Assembly: GCF_027172205.1 (NCBI RefSeq)
Contig: NC_070618.1
Location: forward strand, 8,624,001-8,688,000
Reading direction: 5' to 3'
Source of the DNA: Podarcis raffonei
Lineage: Eukaryota > Chordata > Lepidosauria > Squamata > Lacertidae
Length of the DNA stretch: 64,000 nucleotides
Shown: one piece after another, positions 1 through 11,320 of the stretch
How the letters are laid out: every line of letters starts with the position of its first letter
Position numbering within the stretch: position 1 is the first letter of the stretch
The notes under the pieces: model-generated
The model's database searches: none
Seen by the model: the letters and a program-made list of their open reading frames with translations, nothing else
Told to the model about the DNA's origin: nothing
Translations under genes and position numbers: made by a program

Positions 1-986
1 TAAAAATTCCCTGAACAAGATTGTTGACCAACCTGCTTCCTCAGTCACAAGAATGAATTAGTAGAATATTTTGAAGTCTTCAATAACAAGTAGACTGACG
101 ATTCTAATCTGAATGTTATATGAGTAAACTCCATAAGGATAATTCTTTATTGCATTGCATTCTTTAAAGTAATTATATTTTTAATCCTGGAAGATTGAAC
201 TCTTTAGGCCAAAAATTCAGTAAGTACTGTTTTTGTTTTCTTTTTTGTAATTGGACAATGCATTGTGCCAAGTCATTAGGAAATAGAGACTTACTGTAGT
301 TCCTTACCAAAGGGATGTGACTTCTAAAGGGCATATTCATTTCTGGCTCGCTTTTTTTATCTCAGACAGTGAAGAAGCTGACACAGAATGTTTGAGATGC
401 ATGCTACTTCACTCTGAACAAAAGTTTTGACACTCCCTCTGCCAACTTTTGTTTAAAACTTTAAACATTAAAAATAATAAAAATGACATGCTGTTTTAAT
501 CTTTTGAGGATACATGCATCCTATTAAATTTAAAAATCCCTAGGGATAAACAAAAAGTACTATGTATATGCAGTCAAACAGTTGGTGTTGACTGCTACAG
601 AACTCAGGGAATACATGTTTAAAGTCTTATTACAAGGAATGTGGTCCAATTTTATTTAGTGTTACTTTCTTGTGAAATTCCTTTTGAGAACTTGCTCCCA
701 ATCTGCAGGAAACAGAAATGCTGTGTATGTTACACTGTTTTTAAATAACATTATTGGTGAGATCCACGGTCATGTGAGCAGAAGTCCTCTCATATCACAG
801 GACTTCTCCTTCTCTCCCTGTATGCTCAGTCAGATCTCCATAAGGTCATCTAGCATACATTTAAGGGGCAGGGAGGGGGAGTCCATGGATATCTAGTCCA
901 CTTGTGGACAGGCACATTGGTATCTGTAGTTTATTTTATTCTACTTAAAAGGAAGCAAAAATAACAAATGATGTTTCCTTTTTCAG
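1..986 (+). other. SARAF intron (upstream exons outside window)
   Basis: AT-rich intronic sequence. No coding exon or recognisable repeat was found. The missing SARAF exons must lie to the left of position 1. Confidence 0.6.
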
Positions 987-1401
987 TGGGAGTGTAAAGC
1001 ACACATGGATATTTCATATCGCTTTGGAAAAATCGAAGTAAGCTGTGAAGGCTACGATTACCCGGATGACCCTTACATATTAAAAGGATCATGTGGCTTG
1101 GAGTACACATTAGAATTAACCAAGGAAGGACAGCAGAAAGCGAATTCCTTTGGTGGGAGTTACTATTCCACAACATCTCATGATTCATTAGGCTCAGGTG
1201 CTGGAGTGATCCTCTTAATATTATTTGTGGGCCTTGTTTACGGCGTCTACAAGCTGTTCCTCTGTGATAACCGGCCACAACATGGTTTCTCTCACGGTGA
1301 TGGTTATCCAGGAACCTATGGGCAGGATAATCGAAGTCCCCCTCCACCAGGATTTAAATCAGACTTCACACCTCCTCCAGGATTTAAATCAGACTTCACA
1401 G
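987..1401 (+). CDS. SARAF: SARAF exon: luminal end, membrane segment, start of cytosolic tail
   Basis: The acceptor tttcag ends at 986 and the donor is G|GTAAAG at 1401/1402. The exon starts in phase 0 with W-E-C-K and contains the only membrane helix seen, plus the duplicated PPPGFKSDFT unit at its 3' end. Confidence 0.9.
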
Positions 1402-2070
1402 GTAAAGTTCTCTCTTGTATATGACAATAGGAACACAGGCATTGAGAGATCTTGTCCAAAGCTGGACAGTAAGTAGTACTGCATTGTAGAATTTTGTTCA
1501 TTTCTTGTTCTCAGTCCTCAGGTCTGTAAAAGACATTATTATATTCTGTAGAACTTCATTCTTATGACAGTTCCTTCTACTCTTGATTTGGTTTATTCTA
1601 AACCAAAAGGGTGGGAAACAGTAATCCCATGAGAGGGTAAGAGGATATGAAATAGAGTATGCCACTCATGTGGGCCTGAGCTCTCATCTTCTACCAGTCT
1701 GCAATGCAGAAGGAGATCTGGATGCTTCATTGCTTGTAGGTGTGGCTTGCTTTCTGTAGATAATCTTTTCTATACCCTCTTAGTTACTACCTCTATATTT
1801 ATAACTATTTGTGGCAAGATGTGTGGCTGGTAGTGATGCAGGTATATTATGTTGTCACTGTACTGTCTTTCAAATCTCAAGTCAATGAAATGGAGTAGAG
1901 TAACCTCAGAAGGTCAAAGAATGATTAAGAATGACTACATTGCATCTTGGAAATAATAAACACAAGGTTTTATTAGCAGATCCTGAGTCAATAAAAAGAA
2001 GGCATCAAACAAACTGGAAAGCTTGTTGGTAGTACCTGTTCTGCTAATATTGCAGGTCCCATTGTACTAC

Positions 2071-2113
<43 letters not shown>

Positions 2114-5100
2114 ATACACTGTCTACCTGGCTGGGTTGCCCCAAAACATCAAACATTAAGAGCAGCTTATTAGGAAGTAACTCCCAGTGGCATCTCTGGA
2201 TCTACTTTTAAATAAACATATTTGAGATCAGGCTGTTAGAAATTTTAAAAGACCCTTCAGTTTCTAGCAATGGGGACCCAGTGTTGGCTGACATAGCAGT
2301 GATGCTTTTTTAAATAAATAAATAAATTTGGAGTCTCTTGTTAACTGTAGCATCATGATGATTTGCATGTATAATTAACATCAGATGAATTGCCTTCATA
2401 TTACCCATTGTGAATCTGGAAGCATTACATAACAGTATTTATGAGTGTGCATGTGTGAACTGTTAGTGTAGTTCCCCTTCATTCCTTCAGAGTTTTTAAG
2501 CTGACCTTGATTCAACGTCTGAAATAATTCGAGAGCCTTGATCTTGAGTGACATTCCAAAGCAAATAGCCCTCTGGTAACTTCTTCAACATAACAGCACT
2601 GCTTCTGTTTCAAAGATTGTTTAATCTAAATCTATATAATTTTATTTGGATTAAGGTGATGCTGGTGGCTCGTATTCTGGTTCAAATTCAAACTCAAACT
2701 CAGGGCCAGGATTTTGGACTGGGTTAGGTGCTGGAGGGCTACTGGGATACCTGGCAGGCAACCAAAGGTAAGCTCTAAGACTATCTACCTTGTTTTCTCT
2801 TGGCAACAATACTTTCTGGTCCTGGTGGGTGATATATTTACATAAAATGTGTGAGAGGTGAAAGGAATGGCGTTCCCAAGGACAAGAAACCAAAGTGAGA
2901 CATTGTCTTCTACATGCAACATCCGATAATTTATCTATTCAATTTTTAAAGTTTTGATTAACCATTCTTTAATTAGGGGAATAACTGGAATTTTCTGATG
3001 TATAGCTAAAACAATCATCAGTATATTCAAAATCAATCACGAGCCCTAACATCTATAGTAAAATTAATCCCTAAGGCCAAAAACTTCAAGAATCTGTTTT
3101 TATCCCATTTGGAATATATATTTTCCAGAGATGCATAAAATCTGCAGTATTTATATTGCATTTCCAGCATTTGATATGATATGATTTGTAATATTTGTAA
3201 TATTTTATTAAGCATGCTACAGCTTCAAAAGGAAAAAATGCTTTAAAGTTCTGAGAAATATTTATCTCGTACTTGAAGTGCTGCTTCTCTGTACATAGTG
3301 ATCCAGCCTGTAGTCACTTGGAGACTTTATTATAGTAGCCATGAAGGAGTTAGGTTGTGTGCAAAGTATTCTTCAGGGCCACAGCCTGGAAACTAGATTG
3401 GCCACCAGAGAATACAGAAATCGGCTATGCTTGATACAATGCTCTTTTAATTAGGCTCCTTGCTTTGCAGTTGCATAACATTGCATCATTCAGTGAAGAA
3501 ATTCCTGCTACCCTGTTTATTGTAAAGCAGCAGCTTCAAGAGAACTGAGGTGTTAAATTGTGGTCTTTGCTTTCAAATAACAGAATATTTCAAATACTAA
3601 AAATTCTTAAATTGTGTTTTGCTTGTTGCATATTATCTTTTGTTTTGGGGAGTTCTAAAAAACAAAAAGGAGAGGGGTACATTTGAAAATAAATATAAAA
3701 TAATTCAAAGGCCAAGTTACTATAAATCGTATTTAAGCTGGTCTTCCTTCTTTCTAACATAAGCGTCTAATATTTGTCTTGCATTCCTGTGGCCTGCCTA
3801 TTCCAATATACAACTACTGTACAGTAATGTTTCTTCAGTTTTGTTTGTTATGAATTAGGATTCGTTTGTTATGAACTAGCTACTTTCCATTACCAGATCC
3901 AGGTATAATTCTGTTAATTACCGGTACTTATTTGATCTCCAGCTCCTCTTAGCTCATCTTACATTCCAGGTTATTCCTTCCCAGCCTCTGGTTTCTTTGG
4001 CTCCTTTTGCTTATCAAGCCTCCCTTTTCTCTCCATTTCCCTTTGTGGTTTCCCCCACATAATTGTTTTGTAGTATAGTTGATTAACTGCTGCTTCAAAA
4101 GGAATGAAATTTAAGTAACAGCTTATCAGTGCTCAGTTATCAGTGCAAAACACAGCCAAGATCCCAGCCCACGTAAATCAGAGGAAAAAGGAAGTTGATG
4201 ACAACTCAGTAACCATGTTAAGTCTCTTTCTTAAAAAAAGAAAAAAGGCTTAAGATTCTTATTTAAGTGAGTTTGCAACAATTTGTTTTGGCATTTTCCT
4301 GCAATGTTTAGTTATTTTTAGTATTTGCCAAGAACTCACTGAGCACAGCCTTCTAGTTTGCTTTTGTACAGACACTTTATTTCTTAGGTTCTTAGGTAAT
4401 ACTATTATTTACACTGGCTGTGTGACCTTGGTTTTGCACTGAATCTAAAAGACTTCTGAGTATTTGATGCTGTTATAAATATCTCTGCAAACTATTGTGG
4501 TGGTTCTGCCTTGATTAACATGTTAAGAGACTAGATAAAATCCCAAAGCTACTCATGGGAATTACGTCTTCTGGCAAGATTAACCCTGTTCTGTGCAGGC
4601 AACAGGTTCCTCTAAGCTGAAGCTAAGTTTGATTCTTTGGACAGTTTTTATTAAGAGTTACATTGGTGGATTTAGGGGTGTTCATCAACTTCCTGTGTTT
4701 GAAAATTAATAAATTGCTCAGTACCATCCTTGGCAATCTTGTTCTTTGTTAAATTGAAGTGTATTATTTTAATGGAACCATAGGAAAGTTTACTTGTAAT
4801 TTGTTGCTGTTAGGAACTAGAAAGCTGCTTTATATGTCAGTCCTACCTCTGTATTCCCAACACTGACTGGTAGCATATTTCTAGGGTTTGAGGCAGGGTT
4901 CTCTCCCAGCCCTACCTCAGGATGCTGGATATAGAATCTGCCACTGTGCTATGGCTCTTTCCAAAATTACTGAATATCCACTTGCATATATAAATGTGTT
5001 TTTCCTATAGTGACCTTTTTAAAAGAAAGGGGTGGTTTCTGGGTTTACAGTGCCTTTGTTGCTGGTGAGTTTCACATTATATGACCTTCCACTTTAAAAA

Positions 5101-6750
5101 AACCAGACTCCTTATAGACTTTTTGCCTAAAAATAAAGTGAACATGTGATATCTGGGTTTAAGGATTGAAGAAAATAATTGGTTTATAGAAAGTGTAATT
5201 GTAGGGTGTTAACCTTACAGTGGATGTTTGGAATAATTTTCTATATATAGTTAACAGACAAAGAATCAGCAGTTCTTTTTTCTTTTCTTAATTTTGAATT
5301 GTTTTTATTTAGATTAGTTTTGTTTTTGCTTTTTTGATACAAAGGTTCATATCAAACGTCCAATATCTTTTTAATTTTCTTTCAAACTTTAATAAAATCT
5401 ATAGGGGGAAAATATTTTACCTCCCCACTTCTATACTAGCTTATCTGTTTCTTTAAACATTTATATTACTACTGCTATTGCATGTGGTGGGGAAATGACA
5501 TTTGTCACTAAAATAGTTTAAATAGTTTAATCAATTTCTCCCCACCACAGGTCATCTACGTATAACCGATATTCACCTTACCATAATACGTGGGCTGGTC
5601 CAACTGCTCCACCTCCTACATTTGGTGCTTCAAACAGCTCTTCAACGTCTTATTCAGGGACAAAGTCCACCTCAGGTAAGTTATAAGCCATGTTATCTTT
5701 ATTTTCCTGGTGAACCTCAGGGGCGGTGACTTTAATCACTTCACTGCAGTCCAGAGAAATTGATTGCATTTAATTCCTGTTTAATTTTAATTTTGTTTTT
5801 TCATGATATTTTTATTTTATTTGCATTATTACATTCAGTTACACATTTTAACATTCTTGGCAATACATTCCAAATTATTGTTTTCAATACTATATGTGTA
5901 AATCTCTATGTTTATATATTTTCCTTATTCCTATCCGTGACTTCCCTCCACCACTTTACAGCTTCTTTTGTTTTTGTTTCTTTTTGTATTGTGTTGTGTA
6001 TATTGCTTCTGTTTCCCCCATAAGACGTCTGCCAATATTTTAGCTTTACAAAATTTAGGCAATGCATATCAATAAATTTGTTTTGGAACAATGTTTTCTC
6101 ATATATTCTTCCACACATTCCCATTCTGTAATGTAATTCCTGTTTAAATCTTTGGGGGTAGATAAGTGACAAGTCATCTGCCTCATTTTTCATAGGATTT
6201 AGGCTTAGTTTTCACCAAGCTGATAAACTTGTATGGACTGTACAACATAATGTAGGAGAAGGCACACATAATTTAATACTCTCCCATATTACTGCCTCGC
6301 ATCTGGAATATAGAAAATTTGTGTATTAAAATATGCGAGTAGAACGGATTTCCACCTATTTTCAAAAGGTCTTGTCTTATGTGTACAGTATTTACTCAAA
6401 TGGAGTTCTATTAAACATTGTAATAGATGAGAGAGGATACACCCACACACCACACAACACATTTGTAGTAATGTTTAATTGTTTATTGGTGGTTGTTGTT
6501 TTATATATATACATATATATATATTTCTTCCTTGCCTTTTTCTCTGACAGTGACTTAAGGCCACTTACAGATAAAATAAGAACAGTTGAAAACAAAGGGT
6601 GGGGGGGATAATTTAAAAACAAGTAAACATTAATAGAATTTATGTATATAATATAAAATGATTTCTTCAATCTGTTCTTAAAAGTATTACCCATTGACTG
6701 ATCATCTTTCTCTTTCTCTCTTAGGTTTTGGAGGCACAAAAAGGAGATAA
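987..6750 (+). CDS. SARAF: SARAF (TMEM66) or SARAF-like, 3' part of gene, four coding exons
   Basis: Store-operated calcium entry-associated regulatory factor is an ER membrane protein that promotes slow inactivation of STIM1/ORAI1 calcium entry. Coding exons are 987-1401, 2656-2767, 5551-5675 and 6725-6750; all junctions are AG/GT and the joined frame gives 225 residues plus a TAA stop. The first exon opens with WECK and the conserved SCEGY and GSCGLEY motifs of the luminal domain, then one membrane segment (about 1203-1262) ending in VYKLFL, then a cytosolic proline/glycine/serine-rich tail with PPPGFKSDFT, SGPGFWTGLGAGG and the C-terminal GFGGTKRR. Human SARAF is 339 aa, so the signal peptide and N-terminal luminal exons lie left of the window. 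The PPPGFKSDFT unit occurs twice in tandem. A SARAF-like paralogue cannot be excluded, because the position next to REST differs from human. Confidence 0.9.
1402..2655 (+). other. SARAF intron with AGT microsatellite
   Basis: Intron between two SARAF coding exons. Apart from the AGT repeat at 2070-2112 and a short AAAT run near 2312-2330, nothing distinctive was found. Confidence 0.6.
2070..2112 (+). repeat. (AGT)n microsatellite
   Basis: About 14 uninterrupted AGT units, directly visible. Confidence 0.95.
2656..2767 (+). CDS. SARAF: SARAF exon: Gly/Ser/Asn-rich cytosolic segment
   Basis: It is bounded by ttaag and AG|GTAAGC and encodes a serine/asparagine run followed by SGPGFWTGLGAGGLLGYLAG, which matches the conserved FWTGLG block of SARAF. 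Confidence 0.88.
2768..5550 (+). other. SARAF intron with one old SINE
   Basis: A 2.8-kb AT-rich intron. The only repeat I can support is a degraded reverse SINE at about 4835-4965. Confidence 0.55.
4835..4965 (-). repeat. Degraded tRNA-derived SINE, reverse orientation
   Basis: It contains the squamate SINE signature read backwards: a tctctcccagccctacct block followed by a decayed tRNA-like head (gatatagaatctgccactg, then tgctatggctc). Old and diverged. Confidence 0.5.
5551..5675 (+). CDS. SARAF: SARAF exon: Ser/Tyr/Pro-rich tail
   Basis: The acceptor is ccaccacag and the donor G|GTAAGT. It encodes a low-complexity Tyr/Ser/Pro tail that keeps the frame between the FWTGLG exon and the last exon. 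Confidence 0.87.
5676..6724 (+). other. SARAF last intron with TA repeat and LINE 3' tail
   Basis: The intron holds a (TA)n stretch at about 6503-6525 and a reverse LINE 3' tail at about 6470-6620. Confidence 0.5.
6470..6620 (-). repeat. LINE 3' tail fragment (L2/CR1-like), reverse
   Basis: Read on the minus strand it shows the usual squamate LINE end, with a ctaaggcca...gtaagtgg-like motif and an AT-rich tail. The fragment is short and the family uncertain. Confidence 0.4.
6725..6750 (+). CDS. SARAF: SARAF terminal coding exon
   Basis: This 26-nt coding piece follows the acceptor ctctcttag. It encodes GFGGTKRR (the first G is split) and TAA, matching the basic C-terminus of SARAF; the 3' UTR follows. 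Confidence 0.87.
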
Positions 6751-7070
6751 AGTTCCTGATCTGCTTGAGTGTGTGAATAAAAACAACTTTCCAGCAATTC
6801 TTTAAAATTCTTTCCAACAATTTTGAAACCTGTTTTAGGTTTGGCTTTGTAAAAGTTCATCTTTGGATTCAGTTACACATATGTGTATTCGAGTTTGAAC
6901 TTTAATATATAGTTTTAGATTTCAGGAGTTGTTTTGGATAATTGCTTAGAATAGAAAAACAAGAAACGGACACAAATTCTTTCTGAAACCATTAAGTCCC
7001 AGTGAAAACAATGGTACATTTCTGAGTAAACCATAATTTACAATGGGCAACATTTTTTTAAAAAACCAAA

Positions 7071-7076
7071 AATAAA
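7071..7076 (+). promoter_or_regulatory. SARAF: Poly(A) signal candidate for SARAF
   Basis: AATAAA lies 321 nt after the stop. A second AATAAA near 6776-6781 sits only about 26 nt after the stop and is less likely to be the main signal. Confidence 0.5.
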
Positions 7077-7099
7077 GAGCATGAAGAAATACTATTACA

Positions 7100-7523
7100 G
7101 CAGGTTGAAAGCAGCATGAAGGCGAATCTTCTCATTAAACTTGTTCCAAAATGTTACAAAAAATACCCATTTCCCCATAAACCATAATCATAGTAACTAT
7201 TGTACCAAATTTTCTCTATCCATTCAGATATAGTGAGAGATATGCTTTCCCCCTCCCCAATTTTTAGCTGTTATAATCTTAGTAGCAGTTATAGTATAAG
7301 GTTAAATTCTATTTCTTGATCATTTTGCGGAAAAACATCTTTTAGATTCGTTCCTTCCAAATAAAAAGGTTCTGTAGTGGGACAAAAAGTTCTTCTTAGT
7401 GCCAGAAGCATCTGTACTTCTTGACGAGCTTGTAACAGAACCCCCCATCAGTCAACCTTGAAACAAGGGACAGATTTCAAAGTAGCCCCCACTGTAGGGG
7501 GGGAGGAGGATAGAGAAGGGTGG

Positions 7524-7558
<35 letters not shown>

Positions 7559-7940
7559 ACCTTTCTGGATAGTTATCTTTATGCCTGATAAGTAAAAAAT
7601 GGAAGTGAAAGTTTGAGAATTCCAGTTTGCTTTCTGGGGATAATAACATGGAAATAACAATCGGGATAACAACTAGGAAATGGCATATCTACATCCTTGA
7701 AAAAAACTGCTTTAGCTTGTTTTTATTTGGTTTTGGGGTGAAAACACAAGAATAGACATGCATGGGGTTTTAAAAGTAAGTCAGTCTTATTTGGTTTGCA
7801 TTCAACTTAGTCATAGTTTGAGTAGACCCACTGAAATCAGTGGATTCAATTGGCTAAAACCCATTGAGTTCAGTGGAGCTTGTTTCCAGGTATACATATA
7901 ATTGTAGACCTTGACCCTAACCAGTTCTGGTCATAGGCCA
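7100..7940. other. Intergenic, no gene seen
   Basis: AT-rich sequence after the SARAF poly(A) signal. It holds the GA repeat and, at about 7815-7890, a palindromic MITE remnant with paired halves agtagacccactgaaatca and cccattgagttcagtgg. Confidence 0.4.
7526..7555 (+). repeat. (GA)n microsatellite
   Basis: About 15 GA units downstream of SARAF. Confidence 0.95.
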
Positions 7941-7944
7941 CTAG

Positions 7945-8510
7945 TACATAGAATCACAGAACTGTAGAGTTGGAAGGGGTCCCAAGGGTCATCTAGCCCA
8001 ACCCCCTGCAATGCAATAATCACATTAGTTGTACACAGTAATATATCATCAAATGACATATCCAGCCAATTCACCTAGATAAGCACCATAATGTGGATTT
8101 CATCAACATCAGGTCCTTGTCCTACCCACATGATGCTGACACAAAGCCCTACACTAGAACTAGACAACAGAACGAAAGAACAATCTCTCCCCCACTCCCT
8201 TTCCCCCTCAACCGCAAGATGTCTATGACAAAAATGTATTTCACTAAAGGCAAACAAACTGTGAAAAAGACTTGTGAATGCAAAGTGGAGACGATAGGTG
8301 TACCTTTCCCTGTTTTTCTGTTTGTTTTGTAACAAAAAAAAACTTTAATAAAAACTAGTTTAAAAAAATCAGGTCCTTGTGCAGAATACAACTTCCCTGT
8401 CAGTTATCTCCCTTGCTGCATCAGAGGGCTATCTTTTCATATGGTAGAATTTGGGTGCGATAATAGACTTTGTACATGTGTTCATTGATATCTTCCTTCA
8501 TGCCCTTCAT
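7945..8510 (-). repeat. Old CR1-tailed retroelement, reverse, split by a younger insertion
   Basis: The left part carries a CR1-like 3' tail read backwards (agttggaaggggtc, then a ccctgcaatgca block). The body aligns by eye with 47595-47840 in the NOA1 intron. The element is interrupted at 8121-8367 by a poly(A) insertion and resumes at 8381. Confidence 0.6.
8121..8367 (+). mobile_element. 5'-truncated poly(A) retroposon (L1-like 3' end)
   Basis: A 247-bp insertion flanked by the perfect 13-bp direct repeat atcaggtccttgt (8108-8120 and 8368-8380). It ends in AATAAAAACTAGTTTAAAAAAA-type sequence on the plus strand, as expected for target-primed integration by L1-type machinery. A 3' UTR fragment of an L1 is the best guess; a retrocopy of an unrecognised transcript is possible. 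Confidence 0.7.
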
Positions 8511-9430
8511 TCTGCTGAATATAATTATATGTTCCTTGTGCACAACCTTTTACTCTTATTGAGAGTACAGTTGTGACTGTTGTCTTGGTTCTCCTTCCAC
8601 TCCTGTGAGGGGGAAAAAACCCAAAATGTCTGCATTGTAAAAATCTTCATACTTTGGATTTAAGACTGTGTCAAAGTAACTGATTTCTTCATTTAATAAC
8701 TCCTTTAACACTAGAGACAATGGCTAATGGAATAGGTATATGAAATCATAAGAACTGGATTAATTTAATTGAAAAATCCAGTGTCCTGCATTAAATTGAC
8801 AGCCATTCTTTAAAAAAACACTATAGATTTGATAGTTGTGATCTTCTGGATGGTTGTTTATAAACTGCTTTCCTATGTGGAAAAGAATAATGTATTGAAT
8901 GGAGATAGTGGAACTGGCTTGGTTTGCACATAATGTTAAGTCAAAGGTTGGCTTAGTGTGAATGAACAGACATGCAGGTTACACAGCAAAAAATGCAGCT
9001 GATTTGTTTCTCCCCTGGTCCTGCTGTTGCTGTACTACCCAGAACTGAGCCATGGTTGGGTTTAGCATTACTCTGCATTTTTTCCATTGATCAGACATCT
9101 AACATGTAACAGTAAAGAGAATGGGTTTGGAACTCTGCCTCTGTATTGTTGCCTTTTATTCAGCAGTTTCCATGCTCTCTTTTTGCTGTATGTTTAACTC
9201 AGTAAATAAGCACAGTTGACAAATAATAAGCAGCAAACGTTGTAATAAAATGCAGAACTGTTAATATGTGCAAAGCTAAAACTGAGTAAAGGAAATTATT
9301 CTTTTTTCACTACAGAATTTTGAACACGTGGGGAACATGTGGAGCTTTATTTAGGAAGCCAGGCCCTCACAGGCTCTCCTTTTGCTTCTGTCCTGTGTAT
9401 CTTCACATACCCATGGGGGGCCAGACTGGT
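8510..9430. other. Intergenic, no gene seen
   Basis: AT-rich. A stretch at about 8915-9060 reads like an interspersed repeat, but I cannot assign a family. Confidence 0.35.
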
Positions 9431-9439
9431 GGTTACTGA

Positions 9440-9582
9440 CATGGAATGAGACCTTGGGTTTTAGCAGATACCTCTGTTAAGATGTTGACCCAGGGTGTGG
9501 CAGATATGCAAAAGGTGAATTCCATGCTAGGGTTCATTAGGAAAGGGATTGAAAACTGTAGCCTTATTAGACTTTACCGACT
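9440..9582 (+). repeat. CR1-like LINE fragment, left part
   Basis: One frame reads MLTQGVADMQKVNSMLGFIR, which resembles the MKKANSMLGIIRKGIENK block of CR1/L2-type reverse transcriptases. It is interrupted by an LTR fossil and appears to resume near 9993, where cttgaattaccttgtacag resembles the following LEYCVQFW block. Confidence 0.55.
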
Positions 9583-9992
9583 GGTGGGGTCTGCGTTGCT
9601 CCCGGGAGGGAGAAAGGAAGTCAAATGACACAGAGGTTGATTCAGAGAAAGAGTTTATTCTGCTCTCCGGATAGCAGAAGGCACTTGCGTGGTCAGTTCA
9701 CAGCAAGTCCAAAGAAATGAGAAATTTCATGCAGTATATATATCCTCCAGGCACCCTCTAGGAGAAGGAAAACTCTTATCCTAACCCTTCATTGACTTGT
9801 GGGATGTCTTTAGAAGAAAAGGCTAAGGAGTAAACCCTACCACTATTCTAATGCCTCAGCTGCAAGAAATCATGTCTTTCCCCTATCGGTCTCTACAGCA
9901 GGCGCTGCAACTCTCCAACGGTTTGACTTCTCCCCAGAAGGGGCACTCTTCCATTATCTCATGAGACAGACGGATGCCAGCCAAACACAATT
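9583..9992 (-). mobile_element. Solitary LTR fossil (retrovirus/LTR-retrotransposon), minus strand
   Basis: About 410 bp inserted in a CR1-like fragment. On the minus strand it begins TGTGTTTGGC, has a TATA-type tatatatac box near 9737-9745 and an AATAAA downstream (9645-9655 area), and ends CCCCACCA, the TG...CA and R/U5 organisation of an LTR. No matching target duplication was found and no internal region is attached. Family unresolved. Confidence 0.6.
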
Positions 9993-10200
9993 CTATGAGA
10001 CCATGCTTGAATTACCTTGTACAGTTCTGGTCTGTCTCCATGAAAGGCAACTTCACAGATATATTCGTATTTACCATGATTAGGCCAATCAAGTTTCTCT
10101 TTGCAGTGGCTATGATTTACCTACCAAAATAGCTGCATCGTTTTACAGTTAGCATTTGAGCTCCTTTGGAAGGGGTGATATAAATTGAATAAATAGCACT
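9993..10200 (+). repeat. CR1-like LINE fragment, right part with 3' tail
   Basis: It continues the interrupted LINE fragment. The end at about 10165-10200 (ctttggaaggggtgatata then aattgaataaata) is a typical LINE 3' tail. Confidence 0.45.
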
Positions 10201-11185
10201 AAGAGTGATGAGAGCTCACTAGCATTATTTCTAACATATAGAAAAGAGGAAGAGAATACAAGGACTGCCTTCTTTCTCCACTTCTTCCTTGGTCTGGTCT
10301 ACCTTTAAGCACTGTTCTGGTAAACCAGTCTAGCTGAAACATACAATGGTTTAGATCCTAAGATACTTAAATGGAAGGAAGTTCATTGGGGGAAAGTTTC
10401 TTGTTCCCTTCCTGGAGTCACCCACACATCTAAAGTCTGTGGAATTGTCCCCAATTTGAGCTATTTATTTACCGTAAATAGGGATTGTGCAAAAGAACTT
10501 TCTTGTGAATTGGGTCTTGTGTTAATTCATATTTGGGATACTATGTTGATTCTGTGCCTAGGGCAGCAGTGTATTGCCAACCAGCCCTGCCTGTTGCACA
10601 ATCAAAGTCCCAAGAAATTACAGAGTGTGCCTCCAGGGGTGAAGCCAAACTGCTGTGTTAGCAGCATAAAGTGACCTCTCTGGGGCAGTGTGTATGGAGG
10701 TCCTGGGCTGCCCAAGCCGCAAGACCTCACCGATGTGGTCCAGAGGAAAGCAGAGCACGAGGTTGGCTGCAGGAGTTACCAGAAGGAGGCATACAAGGCA
10801 CCATCCAACCATCTTAGGGACTCCATGCTGGATTTGTGTATGGTTTACTCCTTAGCCTTTTCTTCTGAAGAAATCCCACAAGTCAGTGAAGGGTTAGGAT
10901 AAGAGTTTGCCTTCTCCTAGATGGGCTACTTTCCTAGGTTGATGAGCCCTATCTGTTCCTCACTTCTCTGTACAGCACATGCAGAAACTCTTATTGACCT
11001 CTGGACCCAGTTGGTTTTGCCTGCTCAATCCACCAGAGCCTGTCTTCGCATGCATCATCGAAATGGTAATTACCATCCATATAGCACCCACACTGATGCA
11101 AATCAGTTGCTTCCTTCAAGCAAGTACAGCTCAGCTGGAAACTTGCCTGACAGGATCTCCTGCCTTCCTGAGGCAATAGCCTAAG
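10200..11185. other. Intergenic, unassigned sequence around an LTR remnant
   Basis: Apart from the short LTR remnant nothing can be named. Several short open frames are present, but none has recognisable protein similarity or splice context. Confidence 0.35.
10845..10922 (+). repeat. Second fragment of the 9.6-kb LTR fossil, opposite orientation
   Basis: About 78 bp (from ggtttactccttagcc to cttctcctaga) match the U3 part of the LTR at 9583-9992 when that is reverse-complemented, with only a few differences. It is a broken remnant with no LTR ends. Confidence 0.65.
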
Positions 11186-11189
11186 GGTT

Positions 11190-11320
11190 GCTTTCATGTG
11201 CTATTGTCCCTGGTTCAAATCCTCGTCTTGCTATGAACTCGCTACTAGGTGGCCTTCGGAGAGCCGATTTTCTCCCAGCAGCTGCCCCTCATCCACAATA
11301 TGAGGATCATGGTATTAGAC
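11190..11320 (+). repeat. MIR-like CORE-SINE, forward
   Basis: A B-box-like ctggttcaaatcctcgtctt is followed by a core resembling MIR (ctatgaactcgctactagg, then tccacaatatgaggatcatg), in the MIR order. Old. Confidence 0.55.

Noticed and set aside
2023-2211. Serine-rich short frame
   Set aside because: It is the AGT microsatellite read in frame.
5760-6023. Hydrophobic 87-codon frame in the last SARAF intron
   Set aside because: T-rich intronic sequence naturally encodes Phe/Leu/Ile runs; there are no splice signals that would include it.
8093-8332. 80-codon frame spanning the poly(A) retroposon
   Set aside because: It lies across a truncated retroposon; no known protein similarity.
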